Positions 54,932 through 64,000 of a stretch of DNA of 64,000 nucleotides are shown in pieces. This DNA comes from Flavobacteriaceae bacterium R38. Its GTDB lineage: Bacteria; Bacteroidota; Bacteroidia; Flavobacteriales; Flavobacteriaceae. The stretch's first letter is position 1. Every line of letters begins with the position of its first letter. The stretch covers positions 248,001 to 312,000 of the forward strand of contig WXYP01000002.1 in assembly GCA_009901575.1 (NCBI GenBank). The letters are read 5' to 3'. The notes under the pieces are model-generated. The model saw nothing but the letters and a program-made list of their open reading frames with translations, was not told the origin of the DNA and made no database searches. A program made the translations under genes and the position numbers.

Positions 54932-55996
54932 TTAAGCTTTTCTTTCTAAATCACTCATCACGTCTACAAGTACTTCTACACTTTCTAACGGTAGTGCATT
55001 GTACATAGAAGCTCTGTAACCTCCAACACTTCTGTGGCCGTTTAAACCACTTATTCCTGCCTCTTTCCACATTTCGTCAAAAGTTTCCTTTAACTCATCA
55101 TTAACCAGATTAAAAGTTGCATTCATATTAGAACGATCTTCGATATTGGCAAATCCTTTAAATAGCGGATTTATATCAATTTCAGAATATAACAGTCCTG
55201 CTTTTTTCTGGTTTACTTCTTCTATTGCTTCTATCCCTCCCAAATTTTTTAACCATTCTAATGTAAGCATAGATACATATATAGCAAATACAGGAGGAGT
55301 GTTAAACATACTATCTTTAGAGATATGTGTTTTGTAATCAAGCATAGAAGGAATAGCTCTTTCTACTTTCCCTAAAATATCTTCTTTAACAATGACAAGT
55401 GTTGTACCTGCAGGACCCATATTTTTTTGCGCTCCGGCATATATAAGATCGAACTTAGAAAAATCTAATACTCTTGAAAAAATATCAGAACTCATATCGC
55501 AAATTAACGGAACGTTTGTAGAAGGAAATGATTTCATTGATGTTCCGAAGATGGTATTGTTACTTGTACAGTGAAAATAATCTGCATCACCTGGAATGTT
55601 GTAATTTTTAGGGATATAATTAAAATTAGAATCCTTAGATGAAGCTACTTCTACGATTTCACCAAATAATTTAGCTTCTTTGATAGCTTTATCAGACCAG
55701 GTACCGGTATTTAAATACGCAGCTTTTTTGTTAAGTAAATTATATGCGACAGTTAAAAACTGTGTGCTAGCTCCCCCTTGAAGAAATAATGCCTGGTATC
55801 CTTTACCTTCTAATCCTAACAACTCTAATGCTAGTGATTTGGCATTTTCCATAACATCAACAATATCTTTGCTTCTATGTGAAATTTCAATTAATGAAAG
55901 ATCTAAACCATTAAAATTGATAATAGCCTCTGATGCTTTTTTCATTACTTCCTGTGGAAGAATACATGGGCCGGCGCTAAAATTATGTTTTTTCAT
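54932..55996 (-). CDS. serC: Phosphoserine aminotransferase
   Basis: 354 residues. PLP lysine K191 in LIYAGAQKNMGPAGTTL, N-terminal FSAGPCILPQEV and the C-terminal GHRSVGGYRASMYNA motif. Uses glutamate to aminate phosphohydroxypyruvate in serine synthesis. Adjacent to serA. Confidence 0.97.
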   Translation of the reverse strand: MKKHNFSAGPCILPQEVMKKASEAIINFNGLDLSLIEISHRSKDIVDVMENAKSLALELLGLEGKGYQALFLQGGASTQFLTVAYNLLNKKAAYLNTGTWSDKAIKEAKLFGEIVEVASSKDSNFNYIPKNYNIPGDADYFHCTSNNTIFGTSMKSFPSTNVPLICDMSSDIFSRVLDFSKFDLIYAGAQKNMGPAGTTLVIVKEDILGKVERAIPSMLDYKTHISKDSMFNTPPVFAIYVSMLTLEWLKNLGGIEAIEEVNQKKAGLLYSEIDINPLFKGFANIEDRSNMNATFNLVNDELKETFDEMWKEAGISGLNGHRSVGGYRASMYNALPLESVEVLVDVMSDLERKA

Positions 55997-56081
55997 AACC
56001 TGAAATATGTGATCAAATATTTAAGATGCAAAGGTGCTAATTTTCATAGGATTAATCAGTATTAATTCGATAATTATTTGA

Positions 56082-57149
56082 TTAAATTTTTGATAAGAAT
56101 TCAATGGAATTAATTCCATCGGCATAGTCCCATAGCATTGGACATTGTGTTTGCCCGAAAGAAACTTCATTTTTAGTAAATCCATCAGCTACAATACACT
56201 GTATATTATCAATATTTTCATCCAATCGATTTTTTAGTTCTTCTTTATCAGTATAAGTTTCGTAAAAGAGCGTCGCAATAGGTGATGCGTATTGTTGATC
56301 TTCTTTTAACATCAAAAAACCATTTTCTAGTAATTCAAACTGACTCATCAAGTAAACGGCCTTATTATAGTCGTAATTATTCGTGTATTTTGCAGAGTTA
56401 ATGATGTCTTTGTATTTGTAGATTGCCTTAAAGAAATTGTCAAAACTATAGCCTTTTGGTACAAATAATTTAGAAACATTGCGGCATCCTAATCCGTAAT
56501 ACCTGAAAATATCTTCTCCTAATGCTTCTAATTGTTCCTGAGATTCTTCACCGCTAAGTACAGCTACAGAATTCCTGTTTTTTCTAATGATATTTGGACG
56601 ATTACCAAAATAATATTCAAAATAACGTGCTGTGTTATTACTTCCTGTAGCAATTACAGCGTCAAAATGTTCTAATTTTTCTTCAGTAAACTCAATTTTA
56701 CCTTTAAACTCTGAGGTGCTATATTCAAGGTATTTAGCAATCAGAGGTAATAGATGTTTGTCATTAGACGATTGTTTTACCAATACCGAATGTCCGGTGA
56801 TTAATACCGATAAAAAATCATGAAACCCTACTAATGGAATATTCCCCGCCATGATAATGGCTACCTTTTTAGTATTGGAAATATTGTTAAGGTTATAAGT
56901 TTTGATCCATTGATTAATATTTTCTTCGGTAAGTAATGCGCTCCATTGTTGAATGGTGTAATAAATATTGTCGTCGGTAAACCAACCGTTATTTTCCTGG
57001 GATAATTTAATTTGATGTAAGAAAGCATCATAAAAAAGGTCATTATTAATAATAATACCTTCTTTCTTTTTTGTGTTTTTTGAAGTAAACTGACTTAAAA
57101 AACTGCCTAATTTAACAAAAGCGTCAATCCTGTTTTGTAAGTTGCCCAT
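56082..57149 (-). CDS. Acyl-CoA reductase-like protein (LuxC family)
   Basis: 355 residues. KKVAIIMAGNIPLVGFHDFLS and nucleophile C222 in YYGLGCRNVSKLF are typical of the LuxC-like family. It would form fatty aldehydes, but the biological role in Flavobacteriia is unknown. Divergent from a ferredoxin gene, which makes an electron-transfer link plausible, and upstream of serC (85-base gap). Confidence 0.82.
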   Translation of the reverse strand: MGNLQNRIDAFVKLGSFLSQFTSKNTKKKEGIIINNDLFYDAFLHQIKLSQENNGWFTDDNIYYTIQQWSALLTEENINQWIKTYNLNNISNTKKVAIIMAGNIPLVGFHDFLSVLITGHSVLVKQSSNDKHLLPLIAKYLEYSTSEFKGKIEFTEEKLEHFDAVIATGSNNTARYFEYYFGNRPNIIRKNRNSVAVLSGEESQEQLEALGEDIFRYYGLGCRNVSKLFVPKGYSFDNFFKAIYKYKDIINSAKYTNNYDYNKAVYLMSQFELLENGFLMLKEDQQYASPIATLFYETYTDKEELKNRLDENIDNIQCIVADGFTKNEVSFGQTQCPMLWDYADGINSIEFLSKI

Positions 57150-57155
57150 TTATAT

Positions 57156-57186
57156 TTGCGTAAAATTGTGTTGGGTATTATTTTTG
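57156..57186 (+). promoter_or_regulatory. Promoter of the ferredoxin gene (TTG -33, TATTTTTG -7)
   Basis: TTG 57156-57158 and TATTTTTG 57179-57186 with 20 bases between, a good match to the Bacteroidota consensus, giving a leader of about 20 bases. Confidence 0.55.
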
Positions 57187-57188
57187 TA

Positions 57189-57196
57189 CAAAAGTA
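57189..57196 (-). promoter_or_regulatory. Likely -7 box of the acyl-CoA reductase-like gene
   Basis: Minus strand reads TACTTTTG (TAnnTTTG). It lies 2 bases from the ferredoxin -7 box on the other strand and shares the palindrome TTTTGTACAAAA (57182-57193). Confidence 0.45.
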
Positions 57197-57210
57197 AAAA
57201 AGAAAATGCT

Positions 57211-57561
57211 ATGGCTATCATTATAACAGACGAATGTATAAATTGCGGTGCTTGTGAGCCGGAATGCCCAAATACAGCAATATATGAAGGTGCAGACGAT
57301 TGGAGGTACAGTGATGGAACTTCATTAAGCGGTGATATTGTATTACCGGGTGGTAAATCAGCAAATGCAGATGATGCACAAACTCCGATCTCTGATGAAT
57401 TGTATTATATAGTTCCTGATAAATGTACAGAATGTAAAGGGTTTCATGAAGAACCTCAATGTGCTGCAGTATGTCCTGTGGATTGCTGCGTGCCAGATGA
57501 AGATCATGTTGAAACAGAAGAAGTACTGTTAGGGAAACAACAATTTATGCACCCCGAATAA
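57211..57561 (+). CDS. 2[4Fe-4S] ferredoxin with C-terminal extension
   Basis: 116 residues from ATG 57211 (MAIIITDECINCGACEPECP). Cluster 1 is C9, C12, C15, C19; cluster 2 is C72, C75, C84, C88, with a 52-residue insert between them. Small electron carrier, cytoplasmic. The longer frame upstream (from 57142) overlaps the promoter and is rejected. Confidence 0.95.
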   Translation: MAIIITDECINCGACEPECPNTAIYEGADDWRYSDGTSLSGDIVLPGGKSANADDAQTPISDELYYIVPDKCTECKGFHEEPQCAAVCPVDCCVPDEDHVETEEVLLGKQQFMHPE

Positions 57562-57584
57562 GCTTTAATAAAATAGAAATTTAT

Positions 57585-57616
57585 AAAATCTCAAGTTCTT
57601 GCTTGAGATTTTTATT
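57585..57616 (+). terminator. Terminator of the ferredoxin gene
   Basis: AAAATCTCAAG pairs with CTTGAGATTTT around a 6-base loop, then TATTTTT. Confidence 0.8.
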
Positions 57617-57635
57617 TTTACCTGATAGAATTAAT

Positions 57636-57643
57636 TACATTTG
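57636..57643 (+). promoter_or_regulatory. Likely -7 box for ychF
   Basis: TACATTTG (TAnnTTTG) about 50 bases before the ychF ATG, within TTAATTACATTTGCA, a pattern common upstream of flavobacterial housekeeping genes. Confidence 0.45.
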
Positions 57644-57694
57644 CACTCGCAAAAATTACAGATAACAGAGTTCAAAAATACTAACTGAATAAAG

Positions 57695-58786
57695 ATGAAA
57701 GCAGGCATCGTAGGATTACCAAACGTAGGAAAATCGACATTGTTTAATTGTTTATCCAATGCAAAAGCTCAAAGTGCTAATTTTCCATTTTGTACTATAG
57801 AACCTAATCTGGGTGTGGTAAATGTCCCCGACAGACGTTTGGAAAAACTTGAAGAGTTAGTAAAACCAGAAAAAGTTGTACCTGCTACTGTAGAAATAGT
57901 AGATATTGCAGGCCTTGTACGTGGTGCGAGTAAAGGAGAAGGACTAGGAAATCAGTTTTTAGGAAATATAAGGGAGTGTAATGCTATTATCCATGTATTA
58001 AGATGCTTTGATAATGATAATATTGTGCATGTAGATGGCGATGTAAATCCTGTTCGTGATAAAGAAACTATAGATATAGAATTGCAATTGAAAGACCTGG
58101 AAACTGTTGAAAAACGACTTGATAAGGTTAACAGGGCAGCTAAGACAGGAGATAAAGAAGCGCAAAAAGAACAGGCGCTTTTACGACGTTTTAAAGCTGC
58201 ACTAGATGAGGGGAAATCGGCAAGAACTGTAGAGTTGAATGAAGATGAAGAGCAATTTATGCAAGGTTTTCAATTATTGACCGCTAAGCCTATCTTATAT
58301 GTTTGTAATGTTGATGAAGCAGCTGCCAAAGAAGGAAATGAATACGTAGATCAGGTAAAAGAACTGGTTAAAGATGAAAATGCAGAAGTGCTTGTATTGG
58401 CAGTAGCTACCGAAGCAGATATTACCGAGCTTGAAGACTACGAAGAACAGCAAATGTTTCTTGAAGATATAGGATTGGAAGAACCGGGAGTATCCAGGTT
58501 GATAAGAACTGCTTATAAATTACTTACTCTGCAAACATATTTTACAGCAGGTGAAAAAGAAGTAAGAGCCTGGACTGTAAATATAGGAGCAACTGCTCCA
58601 CAGGCTGCAGGAGTTATTCATACCGATTTCGAAAAAGGGTTTATCAGGGCAGAAGTGATCTCTTATGAAGATTATGAAAGTTATGGTAGTGAAGCTAAAG
58701 TAAAAGAAGCGGGTAAAATGAGAGTAGAGGGGAAAGACTATATTGTTAAGGATGGAGATGTAATGCACTTCCGTTTTAATGTGTAA
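57695..58786 (+). CDS. ychF: Redox-regulated ATPase YchF (Obg family)
   Basis: 363 residues. P-loop [25 protein letters not shown], switch motif [20 protein letters not shown], and CNVDEAA as the altered NKxD motif that favours ATP over GTP. Ends in the TGS domain ([22 protein letters not shown]). Confidence 0.97.
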   Translation: MKAGIVGLPNVGKSTLFNCLSNAKAQSANFPFCTIEPNLGVVNVPDRRLEKLEELVKPEKVVPATVEIVDIAGLVRGASKGEGLGNQFLGNIRECNAIIHVLRCFDNDNIVHVDGDVNPVRDKETIDIELQLKDLETVEKRLDKVNRAAKTGDKEAQKEQALLRRFKAALDEGKSARTVELNEDEEQFMQGFQLLTAKPILYVCNVDEAAAKEGNEYVDQVKELVKDENAEVLVLAVATEADITELEDYEEQQMFLEDIGLEEPGVSRLIRTAYKLLTLQTYFTAGEKEVRAWTVNIGATAPQAAGVIHTDFEKGFIRAEVISYEDYESYGSEAKVKEAGKMRVEGKDYIVKDGDVMHFRFNV

Positions 58787-58790
58787 TTTT

Positions 58791-58827
58791 GTTAGAAGTT
58801 AGAAGTTAGAAGTTAGAAGTTAGAAGT
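58791..58827. repeat. Heptamer tandem repeat (GTTAGAA x 5)
   Basis: Five direct copies of GTTAGAA plus a partial one directly after ychF, in the 259-base gap before parE. No gene is visible in this gap; the parE leader contains ACCTTTGCTATATTAG. Confidence 0.7.
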
Positions 58828-59045
58828 GTTTTAGTGCTATCCTTTTAATTGCAATTATTTTTACATACACTTTCATAAATAAATTATCCTGAATTTTTGA
58901 GGCTTGAAAATTGAATTTTAAGCTTTAATCCTAATGTTCTCAACAATACACAACCTTTTATTGTTAATTACTTTACTGTAGCAAGGTTTTATTTTTTCAG
59001 GACCTTTGCTATATTAGCGCATAACCTACAAATAATTGAATTTAA

Positions 59046-60908
59046 ATGTCGCAAACCTCCCAGTATACAGAAGATAATATACGCTCATTAGATTGGAAAG
59101 AACACATCCGAATGCGCCCGGGGATGTACATCGGTAAATTAGGCGATGGTTCTTCAGCAGATGACGGAATTTATATCCTTGTCAAAGAAGTCCTCGATAA
59201 TTGTATCGATGAGTTTGTAATGGGAGCCGGTAAAACTATTGAAATCACTATTAAAGATGGAAATGTAAATGTTCGTGATTACGGGCGTGGAATTCCATTA
59301 GGAAAAGTGGTAGATGTAGTTTCAAAAATGAACACTGGAGGGAAATACGATAGCCGGGCATTTAAAAAATCAGTTGGATTAAATGGAGTAGGTACTAAAG
59401 CCGTAAATGCGCTCTCGTCTTATTTTAGAGTAGAATCTAATAGAGACAATCAATCTAAAGCTGCAGAATTTGAAAAGGGAAATCTTATAAGTGATGAAGC
59501 TCCTATCGAATCTTCAAGGCGCAGAGGTACCAAAGTTACATTTAAGCCGGATGAAACGATATTCAAAAATTATAAATTCAGAAATGAATATCTGGAAAAA
59601 ATGCTTCGTAACTATGTCTATCTTAACCCCGGATTGACTATAGTTTTCAACGGAGAAAAGTTTTACTCAGAAAATGGATTAAAAGATCTTCTTCAGGATG
59701 CAACCAATGAAAGTGATATCTTATACCCTATCATTCATTTAAAAGGAGATGATATTGAAGTAGCGCTTACACATAGTAAAACACAATATAGTGAAGAATA
59801 TCATTCTTTTGTTAACGGACAAAATACAACCCAGGGAGGGACACATTTAGCTGCTTTTAGGGAAGCTGTTGTAAAAACCCTTCGGGACTTTTATGGTAAA
59901 AACTATGATGCTTCAGATATTAGAAAATCTATTATAGCTGCCATTTCTATAAAAGTAATGGAGCCGGTTTTTGAGAGTCAGACAAAAACAAAATTAGGAT
60001 CTACAGATATGGGAGGAGATTTACCAACTGTAAGAACCTATATCAATGATTTTATAGGAAGGAAACTTGATAATTTTCTTCATAAAAATCAAGAGGTAGC
60101 AGAAGCGCTTCAACGAAAGATAATCCAGGCAGAAAAGGAGCGTAAAGAACTATCGGGGATTAGGAAACTGGCAAAAGAACGTGCTAAAAAGGCAAGTTTA
60201 CACAATAAAAAACTAAGAGATTGCAGAGTACATCTTGGAGATATGAAAAAAGATAACCGTTTGGATTCTACTTTGTTCATTACAGAGGGAGATTCGGCTT
60301 CGGGATCTATTACAAAATCAAGAGATGTAAATACACAGGCAGTATTCAGTTTAAGAGGAAAGCCTCTGAACTCTTATGGAATGTCAAAAAAGATTGTCTA
60401 TGAGAATGAAGAGTTTAACTTGCTTCAGGCAGCACTTAATATTGAAGAGTCAATGGAAGATCTTCGGTATAATAACATTGTCATAGCAACAGATGCCGAT
60501 GTTGACGGAATGCATATTCGCCTGTTATTAATTACGTTCTTTTTGCAATTCTTTCCTGAATTAATCAAAGAAGGGCATTTGTATATTCTGCAAACCCCAT
60601 TATTTAGGGTTAGAAATAAAAAAGAAACGATTTATTGTTATAGTGAAGATGAACGAAGAGAAGCTATTGAAAAGCTTAGAGGAAAACCAGAAATAACACG
60701 TTTTAAGGGATTAGGTGAAATTTCTCCGGATGAGTTTAAACACTTTATTGGTGATGATATTCGTTTAGATCCTGTTATGTTAGATAAAGCGATGTCAATA
60801 GAAAATTTACTCCAGTTTTACATGGGGAAAAATACTCCGGACAGGCAAGAGTTTATTATTAACAACCTAAAAGTCGAACTAGACTTAATTGAAGAAGAAA
60901 CGAATTAA
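59046..60908 (+). CDS. parE: DNA topoisomerase IV subunit B (ParE)
   Basis: 620 residues. GHKL ATPase motifs ([38 protein letters not shown]), TOPRIM domain ([24 protein letters not shown]) and the C-terminal [10 protein letters not shown]. The short length without the large insert typical of GyrB, plus pairing with the next gene, favours ParE over GyrB. It is followed by parC 28 bases later. Confidence 0.88.
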   Translation: MSQTSQYTEDNIRSLDWKEHIRMRPGMYIGKLGDGSSADDGIYILVKEVLDNCIDEFVMGAGKTIEITIKDGNVNVRDYGRGIPLGKVVDVVSKMNTGGKYDSRAFKKSVGLNGVGTKAVNALSSYFRVESNRDNQSKAAEFEKGNLISDEAPIESSRRRGTKVTFKPDETIFKNYKFRNEYLEKMLRNYVYLNPGLTIVFNGEKFYSENGLKDLLQDATNESDILYPIIHLKGDDIEVALTHSKTQYSEEYHSFVNGQNTTQGGTHLAAFREAVVKTLRDFYGKNYDASDIRKSIIAAISIKVMEPVFESQTKTKLGSTDMGGDLPTVRTYINDFIGRKLDNFLHKNQEVAEALQRKIIQAEKERKELSGIRKLAKERAKKASLHNKKLRDCRVHLGDMKKDNRLDSTLFITEGDSASGSITKSRDVNTQAVFSLRGKPLNSYGMSKKIVYENEEFNLLQAALNIEESMEDLRYNNIVIATDADVDGMHIRLLLITFFLQFFPELIKEGHLYILQTPLFRVRNKKETIYCYSEDERREAIEKLRGKPEITRFKGLGEISPDEFKHFIGDDIRLDPVMLDKAMSIENLLQFYMGKNTPDRQEFIINNLKVELDLIEEETN

Positions 60909-60936
60909 GAACCAATATAAATGATTGATTCCTTTT

Positions 60937-63546
60937 ATGGAGGAAAACTTTGACCCAAATACAGACCCATTAAATACAGAAGAAAATCAGCAGGATACCA
61001 TTACTAAGGTTACCGGTATGTATAAAGACTGGTTTCTGGATTATGCATCTTATGTAATTCTGGAACGTGCAGTTCCGGCTATAGAAGATGGATTTAAACC
61101 GGTACAACGCCGTATTATGCATGCTTTAAAAGAGTTGGATGACGGACGTTATAATAAAGTAGCCAATGTAGTAGGACATACAATGCAATACCATCCGCAT
61201 GGAGATGCAAGTATAGCCGATGCTATGGTACAATTAGGCCAAAAAGATATTTTAATCGATACCCAGGGAAACTGGGGAAATATACTTACAGGAGACAGGG
61301 CAGCAGCATCCAGATATATTGAGGCACGACTTTCTAAGTTTGCATTAGATGTAGTATATAGTCCTAAAATTACAGAATGGCAACTCAGCTATGACGGAAG
61401 GAAAAAAGAACCGGTAAATCTTCCGGTAAAATTCCCTTTACTACTGGCTCAAGGGGCAGAAGGGATAGCAGTTGGACTTTCTACAAAAGTATTACCTCAT
61501 AATTTTGTAGAATTGATAGATGCTTCTATAAAACATTTAAAAGGAAAGAAATTTACTATTTACCCAGATTTTCCAACGGCAGGTATTATGGATGCTGCCA
61601 ATTATAATGATGGAAACCGAGGAGGAAAAATCCGTATTCGTGCTAAAATCTCTCAATTTGATAAAAATACTCTGGTTATAACTGAAATTCCTTATGGTAC
61701 AAATACCTCCAGCTTAATTGATTCTATCTTAAAAGCGAATGATAAAGGGAAAATCAAAATAAAGAGAATTGAAGACAACACTGCAGCAAATGTTGAAATT
61801 CTGGTACATTTACCTTCTGGAATTTCTCCTGATAAAACCATAGATGCACTATATGCATTTACGGCTTGTGAATCTTCGATTTCTCCTTTAGGATGTATTA
61901 TAGAAGATAATAAGCCATTATTTATAGGGGTTTCTGAAATGTTAAGAAGGTCTACTGATTATACAGTAGAATTATTAAAAAGCGAATTAGAGATTCAGCT
62001 TCAGGAATTAGAAGAACAATGGCATTTTGCATCCCTGGAACGTATTTTTATTGAAAACAGGATCTATCGGGATATTGAAGAAGAAGAAACATGGGAAGGT
62101 GTCATTTCAGCTATAGATAAAGGACTTCAACCTCATATAAAACACCTAAAAAGAGCTGTTACCGAAGAAGATATTACCAGGCTGACAGAAATCAGAATTA
62201 AACGTATCTCTAAATTCGATATCGATAAAGCACAGCAAAAGATTGAAGCTTTAGAAGAAGAAATTGCACAAGTAAAGCACGATCTAGAACATTTGATAGA
62301 ATACGCTATTGAGTATTTTACGCGTCTTAAGAAGACTTATGGTAAAGAAAGAGGACGTAAAACAGAGATTAGAGCTTTTGATAATATTGAAGCAGCCAAA
62401 GTAGTTGTCAGAAATACAAAACTCTATGTGAATAGAGAAGAAGGTTTCATAGGAACCTCATTACGCCGTGACGAATATGTAACAGATTGTAGTGATATTG
62501 ATGATGTTATTGTATTTACTAAAGAAGGTAAAATGATGATTACAAAGGTTGGAAGTAAAACTTTTGTAGGTAAAGATATTATTCATGTAGCTGTTTTTAA
62601 ACGTAATGATAAGCGTACCATTTATAACATGATTTATAAAGATGGAAAAGGTGGTGCCAGTTATATTAAACGTTTCTTTGTAAGTGGAGTAACCCGTGAT
62701 AAAGAATATGTGCTTACCCAGGGGAAAAAGTTATCTGACGTTACTTATTTTACCGATAATCCAAATGGAGAAGCAGAAATTGTTACGGTACATCTTAGAC
62801 AAGCCGGAAGTATTAAAAAACTAAAATGGGATATTGATTTTGCCGATGTCCTTATTAAAGGAAGAGGCTCCAAAGGAAATATTGTTACAAAATATGCAGT
62901 AAAGCGTATTGAACTGAAAGAAAAAGGAGTTTCTACATTAAAACCACGTAAAATATGGTTTGATGAAACGGTAAAACGCCTTAATGTCGATGGGAGAGGG
63001 GAATTGCTGGGAGAATTCAGAGGGGAAGATCGATTACTGATCATTAATCAAAAAGGTTTTGTGAAAACTATAATCCCGGAAATGACTACGCATTTTGATG
63101 ACGATATGATTGTTTTGCAAAAGTGGAATCCTAAAAAACCGATTTCTGCTATTTATTTTGATGGGGAAAAAGAGCGTTATTATGTGAAACGCTTCCTGAT
63201 TGAAAATGAAGGGAAAGAAGAATTATTCATTTCTGAAAACCCAAAGTCACAGTTGGAAATTGTAGCTACAGACTGGAGGCCTGTGGCTGAGGTAGAATTT
63301 GCTAAAATTCGAGGGAAAGAACAGAAACCTAAAATGGAAGTTGACCTGGAAGGGTTTATTGCTATTAAAGGATTAAAAGCTCTTGGAAACCAGTTAACTA
63401 CAGAAAAGATAAAACAAATCAATCTTCTTGACCCTTTGCCTTATGAAGAACCTGAGGAAGTGCCTACAGAAGAAATTGAAGTGGTAGATGAAGAAGATGT
63501 CAATTCTAAAGGAGATGATGGTCAGGTTGCAATGGATTTAGAATAA
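60937..63546 (+). CDS. parC: DNA topoisomerase IV subunit A (ParC)
   Basis: 869 residues from ATG 60937; TTG 60925 is in frame but less likely. Catalytic tyrosine Y127 (DRAAASRYIEARL), winged-helix motif GFKPVQRR, and a C-terminal beta-pinwheel with KRIELKEKGVSTLKPRKIW. The GyrA-box (QRRGGKG type) is absent, supporting ParC. Acts with ParE to separate daughter chromosomes. A 10-codon ORF (60921-60953) overlaps the start in another frame. Confidence 0.88.
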   Translation: MEENFDPNTDPLNTEENQQDTITKVTGMYKDWFLDYASYVILERAVPAIEDGFKPVQRRIMHALKELDDGRYNKVANVVGHTMQYHPHGDASIADAMVQLGQKDILIDTQGNWGNILTGDRAAASRYIEARLSKFALDVVYSPKITEWQLSYDGRKKEPVNLPVKFPLLLAQGAEGIAVGLSTKVLPHNFVELIDASIKHLKGKKFTIYPDFPTAGIMDAANYNDGNRGGKIRIRAKISQFDKNTLVITEIPYGTNTSSLIDSILKANDKGKIKIKRIEDNTAANVEILVHLPSGISPDKTIDALYAFTACESSISPLGCIIEDNKPLFIGVSEMLRRSTDYTVELLKSELEIQLQELEEQWHFASLERIFIENRIYRDIEEEETWEGVISAIDKGLQPHIKHLKRAVTEEDITRLTEIRIKRISKFDIDKAQQKIEALEEEIAQVKHDLEHLIEYAIEYFTRLKKTYGKERGRKTEIRAFDNIEAAKVVVRNTKLYVNREEGFIGTSLRRDEYVTDCSDIDDVIVFTKEGKMMITKVGSKTFVGKDIIHVAVFKRNDKRTIYNMIYKDGKGGASYIKRFFVSGVTRDKEYVLTQGKKLSDVTYFTDNPNGEAEIVTVHLRQAGSIKKLKWDIDFADVLIKGRGSKGNIVTKYAVKRIELKEKGVSTLKPRKIWFDETVKRLNVDGRGELLGEFRGEDRLLIINQKGFVKTIIPEMTTHFDDDMIVLQKWNPKKPISAIYFDGEKERYYVKRFLIENEGKEELFISENPKSQLEIVATDWRPVAEVEFAKIRGKEQKPKMEVDLEGFIAIKGLKALGNQLTTEKIKQINLLDPLPYEEPEEVPTEEIEVVDEEDVNSKGDDGQVAMDLE

Positions 63547-63604
63547 TTTTATAAAGTTTTTGTTTTATACAAAGGCGTATCTCGTTTGAAAAACTATCAA
63601 TATA

Positions 63605-64000
63605 ATGAGGAAAGATTTGTTCCTGTCAAAACAGGCTTATATTATCCCTGTATTAGCTATTGTAAATATAACACTGGGGCTGTTTGTATCTGGATATGAT
63701 GTTACCTCTCAAAGAATAAGTGAGTTGGCTCTGGAAACTCCTTTTATTGCATATACTCATAGAATTGCAGATATAATAATTGGAATTTCTATGTGTATTT
63801 TTGCATTGCAGGCATTTAGTGTTGTAAAAGGTTATTTTTCACTTTTAACTATTTTAGCTTTTGGTTTGACCTGGATTTTCGCAGGAGTTTTTATTTTAAC
63901 AAGTCCGCTACACGATATATATGGATTAACTACCGTTTTAATAATTATTCCTTTAATTTTTGTGATTGAATACAGGGAGGTATTAAAATCAAACTATTTC
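63605..64000 (+). CDS. DUF998-like membrane protein, N-terminal part, cut by window edge
   Basis: 132 residues visible, four membrane helices (about 12-30, 50-72, 80-100, 107-122). Motif GLFVSGYDVTSQRISELAL and SPLHDIYGL resemble DUF998. Function unknown. Confidence 0.6.
   Translation, partial: MRKDLFLSKQAYIIPVLAIVNITLGLFVSGYDVTSQRISELALETPFIAYTHRIADIIIGISMCIFALQAFSVVKGYFSLLTILAFGLTWIFAGVFILTSPLHDIYGLTTVLIIIPLIFVIEYREVLKSNYF

Noticed and set aside
57142-57210. Longer ferredoxin frame starting at 57142
   Set aside because: It overlaps the acyl-CoA reductase-like start and both promoters; the ferredoxin begins at MAIIITDEC.
60921-60953. 10-codon ORF MIDSFYGGKL overlapping the start of parC
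   Set aside because: Too short to support; may be chance between parE stop and parC start.

Overview
The window is from a low-GC member of the Bacteroidota, almost certainly family Flavobacteriaceae. The main pointers are a hybrid two-component regulator with a periplasmic propeller, a TonB-dependent receptor with a CarboxypepD_reg-like domain, many lipoproteins with a Cys-Asn or Cys-Gly-Ser start, families largely confined to this phylum (DUF5916, DUF3667, DUF4932, DUF6146-like, TIGR02757, BatA-type), absent Shine-Dalgarno sequences, and several -7 boxes matching TAnnTTTG upstream of genes. Species cannot be fixed from the sequence. I see no rRNA, tRNA, CRISPR array, transposase, phage gene or origin.

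Layout. 1-5 kb: secreted peptidases (partial S9 peptidase, two M28 peptidases) around a small membrane protein. 5-16 kb: an all-minus accessory block led by a 1024-residue hybrid sensor/AraC regulator and followed by a Kelch-type propeller lipoprotein, two paralogous 25-residue-repeat (BspA/DUF285) lipoproteins, a DUF4412 protein, a two-part membrane/periplasmic protein and a Tat-like secreted protein. 16-26 kb: housekeeping and repair genes (peroxiredoxins, uvrA, an ECF-like sigma factor with a strongly structured leader, a conserved 47-residue ORF, nth, an MBL-fold hydrolase). 26-34 kb: a tight operon of BatA-type protein, zinc-ligand-less dihydroorotase, Tic20-like protein and esterase, then a glycosyltransferase and an S10 peptidase. 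34-39 kb: lipoprotein di-haem peroxidase with PhoX-like neighbour, TIGR02757 protein, and an orphan lanthipeptide-like precursor. 39-49 kb: SUMF1-like protein, lolD-like ATPase, DUF5916 barrel, AraC regulator, DUF4932 lipoprotein, msrA-folE, amidohydrolase. 49-53 kb: a probable metal-uptake TonB receptor operon and small DUF proteins. 53-64 kb: DUF937 protein, serC/serA, an acyl-CoA-reductase-like gene divergent from a ferredoxin gene, ychF, the parE-parC topoisomerase IV pair and the start of a DUF998-like membrane protein.

The parts most deserving a second look are the lanthipeptide-like precursor at 38.5 kb with no modification enzymes nearby, the 13-bp inverted repeat that would sequester the start of the sigma-factor gene, the duplicated BspA module including its spacer, the PyrX-like dihydroorotase without zinc histidines inside a membrane-protein operon, and the face-to-face promoters between the ferredoxin and acyl-CoA reductase-like genes. 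Family names come from recognising protein sequence alone; no database search was possible.
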